DNA of 64,000 nucleotides from an uncultured Anaerofilum sp. (GCA_944385935.1 CALWZC010000005.1:101375-165374); one strand, 5' to 3'. Numbered from the stretch's first letter, positions 1 through 9,965 are shown. Made by a program: numbers and translations. The notes: a model not told the origin generated them from the sequence alone.

Positions 1-36
1 ACCGTTTGGGGATATGGATACCGCTGGAAAGGATAA
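1..36 (+). CDS. Response regulator, OmpR/PhoB family, C-terminal end only
   Basis: The first eleven codons read TVWGYGYRWKG and then a TAA stop at 34-36. This is the usual end of the winged-helix DNA-binding domain of OmpR-type response regulators (VWGxGYR). The rest of the gene lies before the window. It ends 16 bases before a sensor kinase gene, so the two form a cognate two-component pair. Frame and family are well supported; its targets cannot be told. Confidence 0.8.
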   Translation, partial: TVWGYGYRWKG

Positions 37-52
37 AAAACGGGAATAGAAC

Positions 53-1492
53 ATGCGTTATGGAATTACCCGCAAATGGATTACCACCAATTTGTTTTTA
101 CTTTTGTTGTTGGTAATATGTGCAGAGGCATTTTTTATTAGTTCCATGTATACCAGCTATTATGACGGTGTACGCAGAGCAATGGACAACCGATTTTATA
201 GCATTTCAGGTTCTTTGAAGGTGACAGGCATTCAGCAAAGCGACAGCGCAGCCGCTGCACAAGATAGGGCGTTGTTATTGCGGCAAATGGTGGAACAGTT
301 TGACGCAAAAGACCGCTTTGAGCTGATGTTACTTCGCACAGGAGGACAGGTGATGGCAACCTCCAGTGGATTGCTGCCAGATAAATCTGTTCCAGAAGAT
401 TATTCCATAGCTGCCCAAAGTCCCTATGGACGAGGTGAAAAGATTTATTTTACCGATGCAGGGGAAAAGGTAATGGCAGTGAGTTACCTTGTACCTTATG
501 CCGCAGATGATATTGTGGCGGTACGGCTGCTTACCAGTTTGACACTGGTAGATAAGCAACTAACAGAACTATTGCTTATTTCCTTATTAGTAGGGGCTGC
601 AGTGTTGCTGTTTAGTATTTCTTCGGGTTTATTTTTTATCAAAGGAATTGTACAGCCATTGAACGAAGTGGAAGCCACTGCCCGCCGCATTGCCAGAGGA
701 GAGTTGGGGATTCGCATTGACCAGCAGTATGATGGAGAAGTGGGGCGTCTATGTGACACCATCAATCATATGGCCCAAGAATTGCAGCGAACCGAGCAGA
801 TGAAAAATGAATTTATCAGCAGTGTTAGCCATGAGCTGCGCACGCCTCTTACCTCCATCAAAGGTTGGATGGAAACTTTAATGCACCTTCCGCCGGGGGA
901 TAAAAATTATACCAAAGGGATGGAAATTATCTCTAAGGAAACCGACCGTTTGTATGATATGGTAGAGGAACTTCTGGATTTTGCCCGCCTACAAAGCGGT
1001 GTGAAGATGGAGTTTCGGCCTTTGGATTTGGTAGCGGAAGTAAGCGATGCTGTTTTGATGATGCAGGCAAGAATGAACCAACAGGGGATTCTATTGCAAT
1101 ATGAGGAGCCTCAGTTACCTCTGCCAGTATTTGCAGATGCCAACCGTTTGCGGCAAGTGTTTATTAACATTCTGGATAACGCAGTAAAATATTCCTGTGC
1201 AGGTTCTACCATTTTCATTGACTTTTTGCAGGATGGGGAAAGTGCCTTTGTAGAGATTAAAGACCAAGGGAGAGGCATTGCCCCAGATGATTTGGAAAAT
1301 GTAAAACAAAAATTTTTCAAGGCTCGAAATTCGGTGCGAGGCAGTGGAATTGGTTTGGCAGTGGTAGATGAAATTGTCAAAGCAATGGATGGGGAAGTAA
1401 ACATCGCCAGTACATTGGGCAAAGGTACTACGGTCACTGTTCGGCTGCCCCTGTTGGGAGCAAAGGGGCCAGTGCCAGAAAATATGGTGTAA
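53..1492 (+). CDS. Membrane sensor histidine kinase (HAMP, HisKA, HATPase)
   Basis: This 479-residue inner-membrane kinase would phosphorylate the response regulator whose end lies just upstream. A first membrane segment spans about residues 11-32, an extracytoplasmic sensor region of about 135 residues follows, and a second membrane segment lies near 172-198. A HAMP linker comes next, then the HisKA dimerisation helix with SVSHELRTPLTSIKGW, where His260 is the phospho-acceptor. The ATPase domain shows the N box (FINILDNAVKYS), G1 (DQGRGI) and G2 (GSGIGLAVV). The layout matches PhoR/WalK-type kinases. The signal sensed is unknown. The ribosome-binding site is weak, consistent with coupling to the upstream gene. 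Confidence 0.93.
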   Translation: MRYGITRKWITTNLFLLLLLVICAEAFFISSMYTSYYDGVRRAMDNRFYSISGSLKVTGIQQSDSAAAAQDRALLLRQMVEQFDAKDRFELMLLRTGGQVMATSSGLLPDKSVPEDYSIAAQSPYGRGEKIYFTDAGEKVMAVSYLVPYAADDIVAVRLLTSLTLVDKQLTELLLISLLVGAAVLLFSISSGLFFIKGIVQPLNEVEATARRIARGELGIRIDQQYDGEVGRLCDTINHMAQELQRTEQMKNEFISSVSHELRTPLTSIKGWMETLMHLPPGDKNYTKGMEIISKETDRLYDMVEELLDFARLQSGVKMEFRPLDLVAEVSDAVLMMQARMNQQGILLQYEEPQLPLPVFADANRLRQVFINILDNAVKYSCAGSTIFIDFLQDGESAFVEIKDQGRGIAPDDLENVKQKFFKARNSVRGSGIGLAVVDEIVKAMDGEVNIASTLGKGTTVTVRLPLLGAKGPVPENMV

Positions 1493-1497
1493 CCAAA

Positions 1498-1538
1498 GGC
1501 GGCAACCTTCTATTTTAGGTGGGTTGTCGCCATTTTTT
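1498..1538 (+). terminator. Rho-independent terminator after the two-component operon
   Basis: GGCGGCAACC and GGGTTGTCGCC form an interrupted stem around a short T/A-rich loop, followed by TTTTTT. It lies six bases after the kinase stop codon. Confidence 0.85.
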
Positions 1539-1663
1539 GCAAATTGGCAGATTGGAAGTAAAAAATTCACATTCCTTTTCTGTACAAATTGAGCAAAAGG
1601 GTGTAAACTAGACAAGATACTATTTACAAGGCAAAACACAGTAGTGTTGTTGGAGGAAAGACT

Positions 1664-2590
1664 ATGGCTGAAAAATTTAAAACCTCAGTTGGTGGGCAAG
1701 CACTGATGGAAGGTATTATGATGAAAGGCCCCAAAAAAGTTTGTGCTGCTGTTCGTCGCCCAGATGGTCAGATAGAAACCAAGGAGGAACCCTGCTTGCC
1801 CAGCAAATGGAGCAAAATTCCGTTGGTTCGTGGTGTTATTGGCATGGTAGAAAGCCTAATTTTGGGCTATCGCTGGTTGATGTATTCCGCAGAGATTAGC
1901 ATGGGAGAGGATGCCTTTGAACAAGAGGAAAGCAAACTTGACCGCTGGCTCAATGAGCACCTAGGAGAAAAGGCACAAAATTTTGTTATGAGTTTTGCCG
2001 CTGTTCTGGGTGGACTGATGGCATTAATTTTATTTATGATTCTTCCTACCACCATTGTTGGGCTATTGTCAAAGGTAGTGCCGCTGGATGGGGTACGAAC
2101 CCTGTTAGAAGGAATCTTAAAAATGGTCATGTTTGTGGCATATTTGGCAGTGGTGCGGAATATGAAGGAAATAAAACGGATGTTTCGCTATCATGGTGCA
2201 GAGCATAAAACCATTGCTTGCTATGAGGCAGGGGAGGCCCTAACTGTGGAAAATATACGAAAACACAGCCGATTCCATCCCCGCTGTGGCACTAGCTTTT
2301 TAGTATTGGTGCTATTAGTAAGTATATTGCTGTTTAGTGTTTTGCCGTGGAGCAGTACCAGCCTACGAGTGGTATTGAAATTGTTGTTGCTGCCTTTGGT
2401 TATGGGGATTAGCTATGAACTAATTAAAATTGCAGGTAGGTACAACAATATTTTTACAAGGGTAATTTCGGCACCAGGACTATGGATTCAACGGTTGACC
2501 ACCAGTGAACCCGACGACAGTATGATTGAAATTGCCATTGCTGCTGTTTTGCCTGTCTTGCCTGAAAAACCGGAGGAAGGCAAATGGTGA
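1664..2590 (+). CDS. DUF1385 family membrane protein (YqhQ-like)
   Basis: A 308-residue protein of the DUF1385 family, whose biochemical role is not established. It begins with the characteristic VGGQALMEGIMMKGP and contains YHGAEHKTI and HPRCGTSFL, two strongly conserved motifs whose His and Cys residues suggest a metal or catalytic site. About four hydrophobic segments lie at residues 105-135, 150-167, 210-232 and 235-260. In many Clostridia this gene sits with rpmE, prmC and prfA. Here prmC follows with a seven-base overlap, but prfA does not. A GGAGG site precedes the ATG. Confidence 0.9.
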   Translation: MAEKFKTSVGGQALMEGIMMKGPKKVCAAVRRPDGQIETKEEPCLPSKWSKIPLVRGVIGMVESLILGYRWLMYSAEISMGEDAFEQEESKLDRWLNEHLGEKAQNFVMSFAAVLGGLMALILFMILPTTIVGLLSKVVPLDGVRTLLEGILKMVMFVAYLAVVRNMKEIKRMFRYHGAEHKTIACYEAGEALTVENIRKHSRFHPRCGTSFLVLVLLVSILLFSVLPWSSTSLRVVLKLLLLPLVMGISYELIKIAGRYNNIFTRVISAPGLWIQRLTTSEPDDSMIEIAIAAVLPVLPEKPEEGKW

Positions 2591-3525
2591 CAAACAGCTT
2601 TGTGGGGTTGTCTGGTAGACAGGCTGCCAAACAAATAAAATCTTTATTGGAACAAGCTGGTATTTCTCCAGAGGATTCCTCTTTTGAAGGGTGGTCTTTG
2701 GTGAAGATGGTACAATCAGAGCAAAACCCCTATTTGGATGTACCCCTTACAGAGGAGCAAGCCCGAGAACTGCAACAGCTTTGTGAAAAAAGATGCCAAC
2801 GAGTGCCCTTGCAGTATTTAGCAGGAAACTGGGATTTTCTAGACTTTACATTAAAGGTAGGCCCTGGTGTATTGATTCCTAGAGAGGATACCTACACCCT
2901 ATGTTTAGCAGCGGCAGATTCTGCCCGCCGCATGGGAGCACAGGCAGATGAGAATTTTGCTGCCTTGTTGGGGGGATGGCCTCAAGCAGATGTGGAAAAT
3001 CCACCATTGAAGCCAACAGAGGTGACAATATTAGATTTGTGTGCTGGTACTGGATGTGTAGGCTTGGGAATATTGCGCATGGTTCCACAAGCAAAGGTAC
3101 TTGCGGTGGAAAAAAGCAGTGAGGCTTTTGCGTATTTGTGTACCAATACAAAGGATACTGCTGTAACCCCAGTAAAAGAGGATGTATTTGGACTGGAAAA
3201 GAAATTGCCTGCCCAAAGTGTGTGGGTATTGGCTGCTAATCCTCCCTATGTTACTGGTGATGAGATGAAACAGCTTGCCCCAGAGTTAGCATACGAACCA
3301 CCAATGGCATTGTATGCCGAGGAGGAAGGTCTAGCATTTTATCGGTATTTTGCAAAATTTTACCCTCCAGTGCTGAAAAAAGGCGGATGGATGGTGTTTG
3401 AAATTGGCGCATCCCAAGGAGAAGCAGTCAAGACAATTTTGCAAGAGGCAGGAGCCAGCTTTGTGCAGGTTTTGCAGGATGATGGTGGACGTGACCGAGT
3501 AGTTCGGGGATGTTTTCTATCCTAA
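2584..3525 (+). CDS. prmC: Release factor glutamine methyltransferase PrmC
   Basis: PrmC methylates the glutamine of the GGQ motif in peptide-chain release factors, using S-adenosylmethionine. The 313-residue protein has an N-terminal helical release-factor-binding domain (about 1-90), then a Rossmann methyltransferase fold with ILDLCAGTGCVGLGIL as the SAM-binding loop and NPPY (in AANPPYVTGDE) as the glutamine-binding signature. A 20-30 residue insertion near residue 115 is longer than in Escherichia coli PrmC. The start overlaps the stop of the DUF1385 gene (ATGGTGA), which indicates translational coupling. The usual partner prfA is not beside it. Confidence 0.93.
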   Translation: MVTNSFVGLSGRQAAKQIKSLLEQAGISPEDSSFEGWSLVKMVQSEQNPYLDVPLTEEQARELQQLCEKRCQRVPLQYLAGNWDFLDFTLKVGPGVLIPREDTYTLCLAAADSARRMGAQADENFAALLGGWPQADVENPPLKPTEVTILDLCAGTGCVGLGILRMVPQAKVLAVEKSSEAFAYLCTNTKDTAVTPVKEDVFGLEKKLPAQSVWVLAANPPYVTGDEMKQLAPELAYEPPMALYAEEEGLAFYRYFAKFYPPVLKKGGWMVFEIGASQGEAVKTILQEAGASFVQVLQDDGGRDRVVRGCFLS

Positions 3526-3580
3526 ATTATACTTGTTCTATTTATGGTACAGTAATACATCCCACCAAAGCACAGACTTC

Positions 3581-3610
3581 TTGCAAAAACCGTGGATTGT
3601 GGGGTATAAT
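3581..3610 (+). promoter_or_regulatory. Probable sigma-A promoter of recA
   Basis: TTGCAA and TATAAT are separated by 18 bases, 57 bases before the recA start. I did not see a clear Gram-positive LexA box (GAAC-N4-GTTC) beside it. Confidence 0.7.
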
Positions 3611-3666
3611 AATGCCACAAACAATACACAACGCAATGGCCGGCAGCCGCCGGATAGGAGGAAACT

Positions 3667-4851
3667 ATGGCAGAGAAAAAGAGTGCAGCAAAAAGTGCTG
3701 TCCGTAAAGAATCCGCAGATGGCCGAAAAGAGGCATTGGCTGCGGCTATGGCACAAATTGAAAAACAATATGGTAAAGGTGCTGTTATGCGCTTGGGTCA
3801 AAATCTGAATATGCAGGTAGAAACCATTTCCACCGGAAGCCTTTCTTTGGATTTGGCTCTAGGGGTGGGAGGATTGCCCAAGGGACGCATTATTGAAGTG
3901 TACGGGCCGGAATCTTCTGGTAAAACTACACTTGCTTTGCATGTGTTGGCAGAGGCCCAGAAGCGTGGCGGTGAGGTAGCATTTATTGACGTTGAACACG
4001 CCTTGGACCCCATCTATGCTCGTGCATTGGGTGTAGATATTGACAATCTTCTGGTAAGCCAGCCGGATATGGGTGAGCAAGCTCTGGAGATTTGTGAAGC
4101 ATTGGTACGCAGTGGGGCAGTGGATGTGGTAATTGTGGATAGTGTTGCTGCTATGAGTACCCGTGCAGAGCTAGAGGGTGAAATGGGTGACAGCCATGTG
4201 GGTCAGTTGGCTCGTTTGATGAGTCAGGCTTTGCGCAAATTGACCGGTGCTGTGGGCAAAACAAAAACCATGGTTATCTTTATTAACCAGCTTCGTGAAA
4301 AGGTTGGTGTGGTATACGGCAACCCAGAAGTTACCACTGGCGGTCGTGCTTTGAAATACTATTCCTCTGTTCGGTTGGATGTGCGCCGTGTGGAAGGCTT
4401 GAAAGATTCTTCTGGTGCCTTTATCGGAAACCGTACCCGTGTAAAGGTAGTGAAAAACAAAGTTGCTCCTCCCTTTAAAGAGGCAACCTTTGATATTATG
4501 TTTGGAGAAGGTATCAGCAAGTCTGGCGAGGTTCTGGATTTGGCAGTACAGTTGGAAATTGTGCAAAAGTCCGGCGCATGGTTCAACTATAATGATGTGC
4601 GTCTGGGACAGGGCCGAGATAATGCAAAACAGTATTTGCTAGACCATCCAGAGGTAATGGATGAGATTGAGCAAAAGGTTCGTGAAAATGCCGAAAAGCT
4701 GTATGAGAACAAAAAGACCGCCAAAAAGATGGCTGTTCCAGTAGCTGCCGCAACCCCTGTGGCTGGGGCTGTACCTGTGGAACAGGAGCAACAAGAAAAA
4801 ACTGTTGCTGTTTCTGAGCCAGATTTAGATATTATGGTGGAAGATGAATGA
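3667..4851 (+). CDS. recA: Recombinase A
   Basis: RecA forms ATP-dependent filaments on single-stranded DNA, drives homologous recombination and triggers LexA self-cleavage. The 394-residue protein has the Walker A GPESSGKT near residue 78, VDSVAAM as Walker B, and the L2 region [17 protein letters not shown]. Its C-terminal tail is longer than usual, rich in Ala, Val and Gln, and ends acidic (DLDIMVEDE), as is typical for regulation of DNA binding. A GGAGG site lies seven bases before the ATG. recX follows with a four-base overlap, so the pair is co-expressed. Confidence 0.98.
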   Translation: MAEKKSAAKSAVRKESADGRKEALAAAMAQIEKQYGKGAVMRLGQNLNMQVETISTGSLSLDLALGVGGLPKGRIIEVYGPESSGKTTLALHVLAEAQKRGGEVAFIDVEHALDPIYARALGVDIDNLLVSQPDMGEQALEICEALVRSGAVDVVIVDSVAAMSTRAELEGEMGDSHVGQLARLMSQALRKLTGAVGKTKTMVIFINQLREKVGVVYGNPEVTTGGRALKYYSSVRLDVRRVEGLKDSSGAFIGNRTRVKVVKNKVAPPFKEATFDIMFGEGISKSGEVLDLAVQLEIVQKSGAWFNYNDVRLGQGRDNAKQYLLDHPEVMDEIEQKVRENAEKLYENKKTAKKMAVPVAAATPVAGAVPVEQEQQEKTVAVSEPDLDIMVEDE

Positions 4852-5546
4852 TAATGGAAGAAATGCCTCAAGAGGTGGTATTTACCAAAGCTACCAAAAC
4901 AAAACAGGGATTAATTGCTTTATTTACAGAAGAAGGATTCCTTTTTTCTGTGGAGGAGGACACCTTTTTTCGGTTCCATTTAGAGCAGGCAATCAAAAAC
5001 AGCTCTCCGCTTTCGGGCGGAGAGCTTATGCTGCTTTCTGCTGAAAGCGCAAGAGCCAAGGCAAAACAAACCGCACTGCGGCTGGTGGGTGTCCGAATGT
5101 ATGCCCAGCAAGAATTATACCGCAAATTGTGTCAAAAATATCCGTCAGGGGATGCGGCTTGGGCTATGGCTGAGTTGCAGCGGCTGGGATATTTAAACGA
5201 TGAGGCTTATGCTCGCTCCAGAGCAGGGGCACTGTTGCGAAAGAATCGCAGTAAAATGGTGATTCTTCGGGATTTGGCGGAAAAGGGAATTGAACGAGAA
5301 CTGGCCCTTGCGGTGTTGGAGGAACTATGGCAGGAACAGGGAGAACAATGCGGTAATGATGCAGCCATTGAGAAGTTATTGAATGGCCAATATGCCCGAA
5401 AGCTACAACAGGGAAAAGTGCAGCAGGTGCAAGCTGCACTGGCAAGACGAGGGTTTTCCTTTGGGGAGATTCGTCGGGGTTTGGAACGATGGAACCTTGA
5501 AAATCCCACAAATGATATAGAAACATATGAAATGATAGGAGAATAG
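4848..5546 (+). CDS. recX: Regulatory protein RecX
   Basis: RecX binds RecA filaments and limits their activity. The 232-residue protein has an N-terminal extension of about 60 residues and then three-helix repeats typical of the family: [32 protein letters not shown] and the later [19 protein letters not shown]. It starts inside the recA stop codon (ATGA), with GGTGG seven bases ahead. Position and repeat pattern together make the call secure despite low sequence conservation in this family. Confidence 0.9.
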   Translation: MIMEEMPQEVVFTKATKTKQGLIALFTEEGFLFSVEEDTFFRFHLEQAIKNSSPLSGGELMLLSAESARAKAKQTALRLVGVRMYAQQELYRKLCQKYPSGDAAWAMAELQRLGYLNDEAYARSRAGALLRKNRSKMVILRDLAEKGIERELALAVLEELWQEQGEQCGNDAAIEKLLNGQYARKLQQGKVQQVQAALARRGFSFGEIRRGLERWNLENPTNDIETYEMIGE

Positions 5547-5548
5547 GA

Positions 5549-6880
5549 ATGAGATTTGCTTTAATTTCACTGGGATGTCCCAAAAATCAGGTGGATGCAG
5601 ATGTAATGTGTCGTCGATTGTTAGAGGCAGGACACACCACCACAGGAGATTTGTCTGAGGCAGACCTGATTCTGGTGAATACTTGTGGATTTATTGAAAG
5701 TGCAAAAACAGAGGCCATCGAAAATATTTTGATGGCTTGCAGCTATAAAGAGCAAAATCCCCAACTAAAGGTTGTGGTTACTGGTTGTTTGGCCGAGCGT
5801 TATCGGGAGGAAATCCACAAGGAAATTCCCGAAGCCGATGGCGTGGTAGGTTTGGGAAGCAACGAAGCCATTGTATCCATTTTGGAGCGCATTGTTCATG
5901 GAGAGCAGGTGCAAAGTTATGGTGCCAAAACGGATTTACCATTGGGCGGGCAGCGAGTTATCAGCACGCCTTCCCACTATGCCTATTTGAAGATTGCAGA
6001 GGGTTGTGACAACCGTTGTTACTATTGCGCCATTCCTTCTATTCGTGGGCCTTTGCGCAGCCGCAAGGTGGAAGATTGTGTATCAGAAGCAAAATGGCTG
6101 GCAGCCCAAGGAGTAAAAGAGCTGATTCTGGTGGCACAGGATGTTACTGCCTATGGGCACGATTTAGGAGAAAATGCCATCTGTCGTTTGCTGGATGAAT
6201 TGCAGCAGGTGGAGGGCTTGGAATGGATTCGGTTGTTGTACGCATATCCAGAGCGTATTACAGACGAGTTTATCCAAGCCATGGTTCGCAACAGCAAAGT
6301 ATTACACTATTTGGATATGCCTATCCAGCATTCGGAAACCCGTGTGTTGAAAAGCATGAACCGAAAAGGGGACAATGCTGTCATTTGCAGTGCTGTGGAG
6401 CGTTTACGAAAAGCAATGCCTGATATTATTCTCCGTACTACCTTGATTGCAGGATATCCCGGCGAAACAGAAGAAGAATTTGCTGCCATGCAACAGTTTG
6501 TTCGAGAGATGAAGTTTGACCGTTTGGGTTGCTTTGCATACTCCCAAGAAGAAGGTACTGTGGCTGCAACTATGGAAAACCAAATTGATGAGCAAACCAA
6601 AGAGCAGCGTGCAGACAGCATTATGCGGATTCAAACAGGCATTATGGCAGAAAAACAGGCCCAATTCGTGGGAAAGGTGCTGCATGTTCTGTGTGATGGA
6701 CAGGAGCAGGAAAGCGGCTTGTATTTGTGCCGCAGCACAGGAGATGCTCCCGATATTGATGGTGCTGTATGTGTAAAATCGGATATACCCTTGTACCCCG
6801 GTGAGTTTTATGATGTGTTTGTAGAAGAAAGCGATGAGTATGACCTATACGCCGTTTTGGCAAATACCATGAAGGAGTGA
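5549..6880 (+). CDS. rimO: Ribosomal protein S12 methylthiotransferase RimO
   Basis: RimO adds a methylthio group to an aspartate of ribosomal protein S12 by radical SAM chemistry. The 443-residue protein opens with the UPF0004 domain (ISLGCPKNQVDADVM; further Cys in LVNTCGF and VTGCLAER), carries the radical-SAM cluster motif CDNRCYYCAIP, and ends in a TRAM domain. SLGCPKN near the start separates RimO from the tRNA enzyme MiaB. It follows recX by two bases and precedes pgsA, a common clostridial order. Confidence 0.96.
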   Translation: MRFALISLGCPKNQVDADVMCRRLLEAGHTTTGDLSEADLILVNTCGFIESAKTEAIENILMACSYKEQNPQLKVVVTGCLAERYREEIHKEIPEADGVVGLGSNEAIVSILERIVHGEQVQSYGAKTDLPLGGQRVISTPSHYAYLKIAEGCDNRCYYCAIPSIRGPLRSRKVEDCVSEAKWLAAQGVKELILVAQDVTAYGHDLGENAICRLLDELQQVEGLEWIRLLYAYPERITDEFIQAMVRNSKVLHYLDMPIQHSETRVLKSMNRKGDNAVICSAVERLRKAMPDIILRTTLIAGYPGETEEEFAAMQQFVREMKFDRLGCFAYSQEEGTVAATMENQIDEQTKEQRADSIMRIQTGIMAEKQAQFVGKVLHVLCDGQEQESGLYLCRSTGDAPDIDGAVCVKSDIPLYPGEFYDVFVEESDEYDLYAVLANTMKE

Positions 6881-6885
6881 GCATT

Positions 6886-7440
6886 GTGAACCTGCCAAAC
6901 AAGCTGACGCTGGTACGTATATTGTTGATTCCGGTATTTATGGCTTTGGTACAAATTCCTTTTACAGGACATTATTTGTGGGCAATGGCGGTGTTTGCAA
7001 TTGCCAGCTTTACCGACTATTTAGATGGACACCTTGCCAGAAAATGGGGGATGGTAACGGATTTCGGAAAGTTTGCCGACCCTTTGGCAGATAAAATTTT
7101 AACTACAACCGCCATTATTTATCTGGTACAAATGGGGCTATGCCATCCCATTGTTCTGATTGTGATTATTGCAAGAGAGTTTGCTGTTTCGGGGGTTCGC
7201 ATGGTGGCGGCTGGTGCTCCGGGTGGAAAAGTAATTGCCGCCAATATGTGGGGCAAGGTAAAGACTGTATTGCAAATGGTGTCTATCATTGTGATTTTTG
7301 CTATGTTGGGTTTGCAAAGTAGTCCAACTTCCATAGAAATTGTTTCCCATAGCTTGATGTGGGCAGTGGGAGCCATTACATTGATTTCTGGTGCACAATA
7401 CCTATGGGCAAATCGACAATATTTTAATACAGCAAAATAA
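6886..7440 (+). CDS. pgsA: CDP-diacylglycerol-glycerol-3-phosphate 3-phosphatidyltransferase
   Basis: This membrane enzyme makes phosphatidylglycerol phosphate, the committed step to phosphatidylglycerol. The CDP-alcohol phosphatidyltransferase signature is complete: DGHLARKWGMVTDFGKFADPLAD. About four to five hydrophobic segments follow the start MNLPNKLTLVRILLIPVF. I chose GTG at 6886 because AAGGAG at 6871-6876 sits nine bases before it. A GTG at 6877 is also in frame but directly abuts that site. The gene lies downstream of rimO without a gap. Confidence 0.93.
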   Translation: MNLPNKLTLVRILLIPVFMALVQIPFTGHYLWAMAVFAIASFTDYLDGHLARKWGMVTDFGKFADPLADKILTTTAIIYLVQMGLCHPIVLIVIIAREFAVSGVRMVAAGAPGGKVIAANMWGKVKTVLQMVSIIVIFAMLGLQSSPTSIEIVSHSLMWAVGAITLISGAQYLWANRQYFNTAK

Positions 7441-7453
7441 ACGAGGTGTTTGT

Positions 7454-7957
7454 ATGAAGTTTGTTCGCCATCGGTCTTCTTTGTTTAAGGCTCCTGCCAA
7501 TTTCATCGCAATTATTGGGTACTTGTTTTTATCATTGGGTGTAGGGCTGCCGCTGGTCAATCAGGCCGCAGTTTTGGTTTGTTTAGTAATTTTTGTATTA
7601 GAGAAAAAATCCTATTTGGTGCAGTTCCATGTTATGCAGGCCGCCTTGGTTTCTGTAATGATTGAATTGTTGCGCAGTGTGGGGCTTTTCTTGGTAGGAT
7701 GGGGCTGGCAATTATTTGGCTGGCAGCAAAATACTGTAGAGATGCTGCTGTCCGTTGTGATTTATGGCCTTGTGGGTGTGCAAGCAGTGGTGGCTATTGT
7801 TGGGGTGGTAACTGCAACACGGTGGAAAACTTTTTCTGTTTGGGTAGCAGGAAATATCACACAATGGCTACTAAACCAATGGCCTACAGGTGTAAAAAAA
7901 GAAGAATATCAGGATGTTTCTGGCGATGATGGTGTAGGGATAAATCTGAAACGGTGA
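7454..7957 (+). CDS. Small multi-pass membrane protein, Tic20/DUF4870-like
   Basis: A 167-residue protein with three or four hydrophobic segments (about 18-38, 40-58, 72-95 and 100-125). The phrase EKKSYLVQFHVMQAAL between the first segments resembles the conserved (F/L)VxFHAxQA pattern of the Tic20-like and DUF4870 families. The C-terminal 25 residues are charged and probably cytoplasmic. It follows pgsA after 13 bases. The start at 7454 has an AACGAGG site; an in-frame upstream ATG at 7391 would overlap pgsA extensively and lacks a site. Function unknown. Confidence 0.7.
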   Translation: MKFVRHRSSLFKAPANFIAIIGYLFLSLGVGLPLVNQAAVLVCLVIFVLEKKSYLVQFHVMQAALVSVMIELLRSVGLFLVGWGWQLFGWQQNTVEMLLSVVIYGLVGVQAVVAIVGVVTATRWKTFSVWVAGNITQWLLNQWPTGVKKEEYQDVSGDDGVGINLKR

Positions 7958-7982
7958 AAATTGGATAAGGTGAGGTTGGTGC

Positions 7983-9965
7983 ATGTTACACTTTGATATT
8001 TGCTGTTGCACATATAATTCTGCAAAGTGGCTGGAAACTTTTTTTGCAGCATTTAGGCAAGTGGAGTATGACAAACAATATCTGCATTTGTACTTTACAG
8101 ATAATTGCTCACAAGACGATACAGTTGCTCAACTGGAGCACTACAAAGAAAAAATAGGCAAAGAGTTTGGAAACTTTGAAATTTTGATTTCTTCTGGAAA
8201 CAATGGTTTTGGCTCTGGAAGCAACTGTTCAGCAAGGGCGGGAAAAAGTGAGTATCTAATTTTTTATAATGTGGATACAGCCATTTTTTCCAATGCTTTT
8301 GTAGAAATAGAAAGGGCAATAAACAAGGCAGAAGATTCTGTTGGGGCCTTTGAGTTGCGGCAGTTTCCCTTTGAGCACCCCAAATACTACGACCCCATTA
8401 CCTTAAAGACAAGCTGGGCAAGTGGTGCAACTATGGTACTGCGTCGAAAGGTTTTTGAAAAAACTGGTGGATTTGACGAAAGCATTTTTATGTACTGTGA
8501 AGATGTGGATTTGTCATGGAGAATTCGTCTGGCAGGGTATGATATCCAATATGTCCCCTCGGCGGCTACCATGCATTTTACGAAAGCTAATGCAGAGGGA
8601 ATGAAATCTGTGGAGGCAGCAGGACAACTGGCAGGAGAGAAAATCCTGCGTTTGAAGTTTGGCACGGAGGAACAAGTCAAACAATGGCAGGATTATCGGC
8701 AGTATCTTTTACCCAAAGTGCAACAGGATAACAAAGCCTCTGAGTTGGCAGAGGATTTGTTGCGCAAGGTGGACAGCTATAAAAAGCAGTATCGCAGTTT
8801 TTACAAAAAAGAAGTTTTACCCAAAGGGTTTGTTCCTGATTTTGTAGTGGGATATGACTTTTTGCGTGCAGGGGACAATTATTCAGCAAGATTGCCCCAT
8901 GGCTGCCCGGAAATTACGGTAGTGATTCGTGCCTTTCGGCGGCCCAATGTATTGCGCCTTACTTTGCAAACCTTGGTAAACCAAACCTACAAAAATTTTC
9001 AGGTAATTGTAGTAGAAGATGGAGAAAAACCTATTTCTGAAAAGGTAGTAGAAGAATTTGATGGATTGTTGCAGATACAATATATCCCACTAAATAAATC
9101 AGCAGGAAGATGTGAAAGCGGAAATGTGGGATTATCTCATGTGACCACAAAATATGCTTGTTTTTTGGATGATGATGATTATCTTTTTGCCGATTTCATG
9201 GAAACAAATGCAGTGCTGATTGAGGAAAATCCCCATTGTGGAATGTTCTGCTCCAGTTCGGTTGTGGCAAAGACAAAAAATCTCAATGAGGATGGCTCCC
9301 AATTTGTATTTGTGGAAAAGAAGAATCTATCTGTAAAAAATTTAGGAAGAGCCAATTTTTATGCAGATAATCCTGTACCCATTCAAGCAGTGGTATTTGA
9401 TATGGAATTATTTCGGAAGTATGGGGGATTGGATGTTCAATTAGACGCCTTTGAGGATTGGGATTTATGGATTCGATATAGCACACATTGCGAAATTGCA
9501 TGGGTAGACAAGGCGTTGAGTGTATTCCGAGTACCAGCAGACCAGCAGGCAGTTCGCAAGCGAGATGCTGCTATGGCAAAATATCGCACTGTCATTTATG
9601 GAAAAATGGCAGGGTATTCCTCCACATTTACTGCCCAACAAATTCGTGCTCTTTTCTGGACTCCTGACCAACAAACAGAAGATGGAGAAAAGGACATAGA
9701 GCAATTAAAGCAGTCTGTGGAAGAAATTCGGCAATCCAATGTATGGAAAATAGCTTCCCCATTGCGCTTTGTGTTTGGGGCAATTCATGGTGGTTGTGTA
9801 AAGTTGGCCTCTTTTAGTGAAAGAATGGCAGCTCTGTGGGGGCCACCTAGCCCAGAAAAAGGCTGTGAGGACTATGGGAAATTACAACGATTTGTCATTG
9901 ATACCCAGCGTAGTGGATATATGCGCTTTTTTCAAACCATAACACAGGCAAAAAGGAACCGATAA
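7983..9965 (+). CDS. Tandem-domain family 2 glycosyltransferase
   Basis: A 660-residue cytoplasmic protein with two GT-A domains. The first (about 1-230) has CTYNSAKWL, the DNCSQDD nucleotide-sugar loop and a rhamnosyltransferase-like end (GGFDESIFMYCEDVDLSWR). The second (about 310-540) has VIRAFRRPNVLRLTLQTLVNQTY, VVEDGE, FLDDDDYL (the metal-binding Asp cluster) and DAFEDWDLWIRY. The last 100 residues carry a coiled segment and SNVWKIASPLRF, seen at the ends of some cell-wall rhamnan and O-antigen transferases. It would build a surface polysaccharide, but no other polymer gene is adjacent. The acceptor is unknown. Confidence 0.85.
   Translation: MLHFDICCCTYNSAKWLETFFAAFRQVEYDKQYLHLYFTDNCSQDDTVAQLEHYKEKIGKEFGNFEILISSGNNGFGSGSNCSARAGKSEYLIFYNVDTAIFSNAFVEIERAINKAEDSVGAFELRQFPFEHPKYYDPITLKTSWASGATMVLRRKVFEKTGGFDESIFMYCEDVDLSWRIRLAGYDIQYVPSAATMHFTKANAEGMKSVEAAGQLAGEKILRLKFGTEEQVKQWQDYRQYLLPKVQQDNKASELAEDLLRKVDSYKKQYRSFYKKEVLPKGFVPDFVVGYDFLRAGDNYSARLPHGCPEITVVIRAFRRPNVLRLTLQTLVNQTYKNFQVIVVEDGEKPISEKVVEEFDGLLQIQYIPLNKSAGRCESGNVGLSHVTTKYACFLDDDDYLFADFMETNAVLIEENPHCGMFCSSSVVAKTKNLNEDGSQFVFVEKKNLSVKNLGRANFYADNPVPIQAVVFDMELFRKYGGLDVQLDAFEDWDLWIRYSTHCEIAWVDKALSVFRVPADQQAVRKRDAAMAKYRTVIYGKMAGYSSTFTAQQIRALFWTPDQQTEDGEKDIEQLKQSVEEIRQSNVWKIASPLRFVFGAIHGGCVKLASFSERMAALWGPPSPEKGCEDYGKLQRFVIDTQRSGYMRFFQTITQAKRNR

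Noticed and set aside
3510..3808. Two short frames between prmC and recA
   Set aside because: They overlap the recA promoter and start and have no ribosome-binding site.
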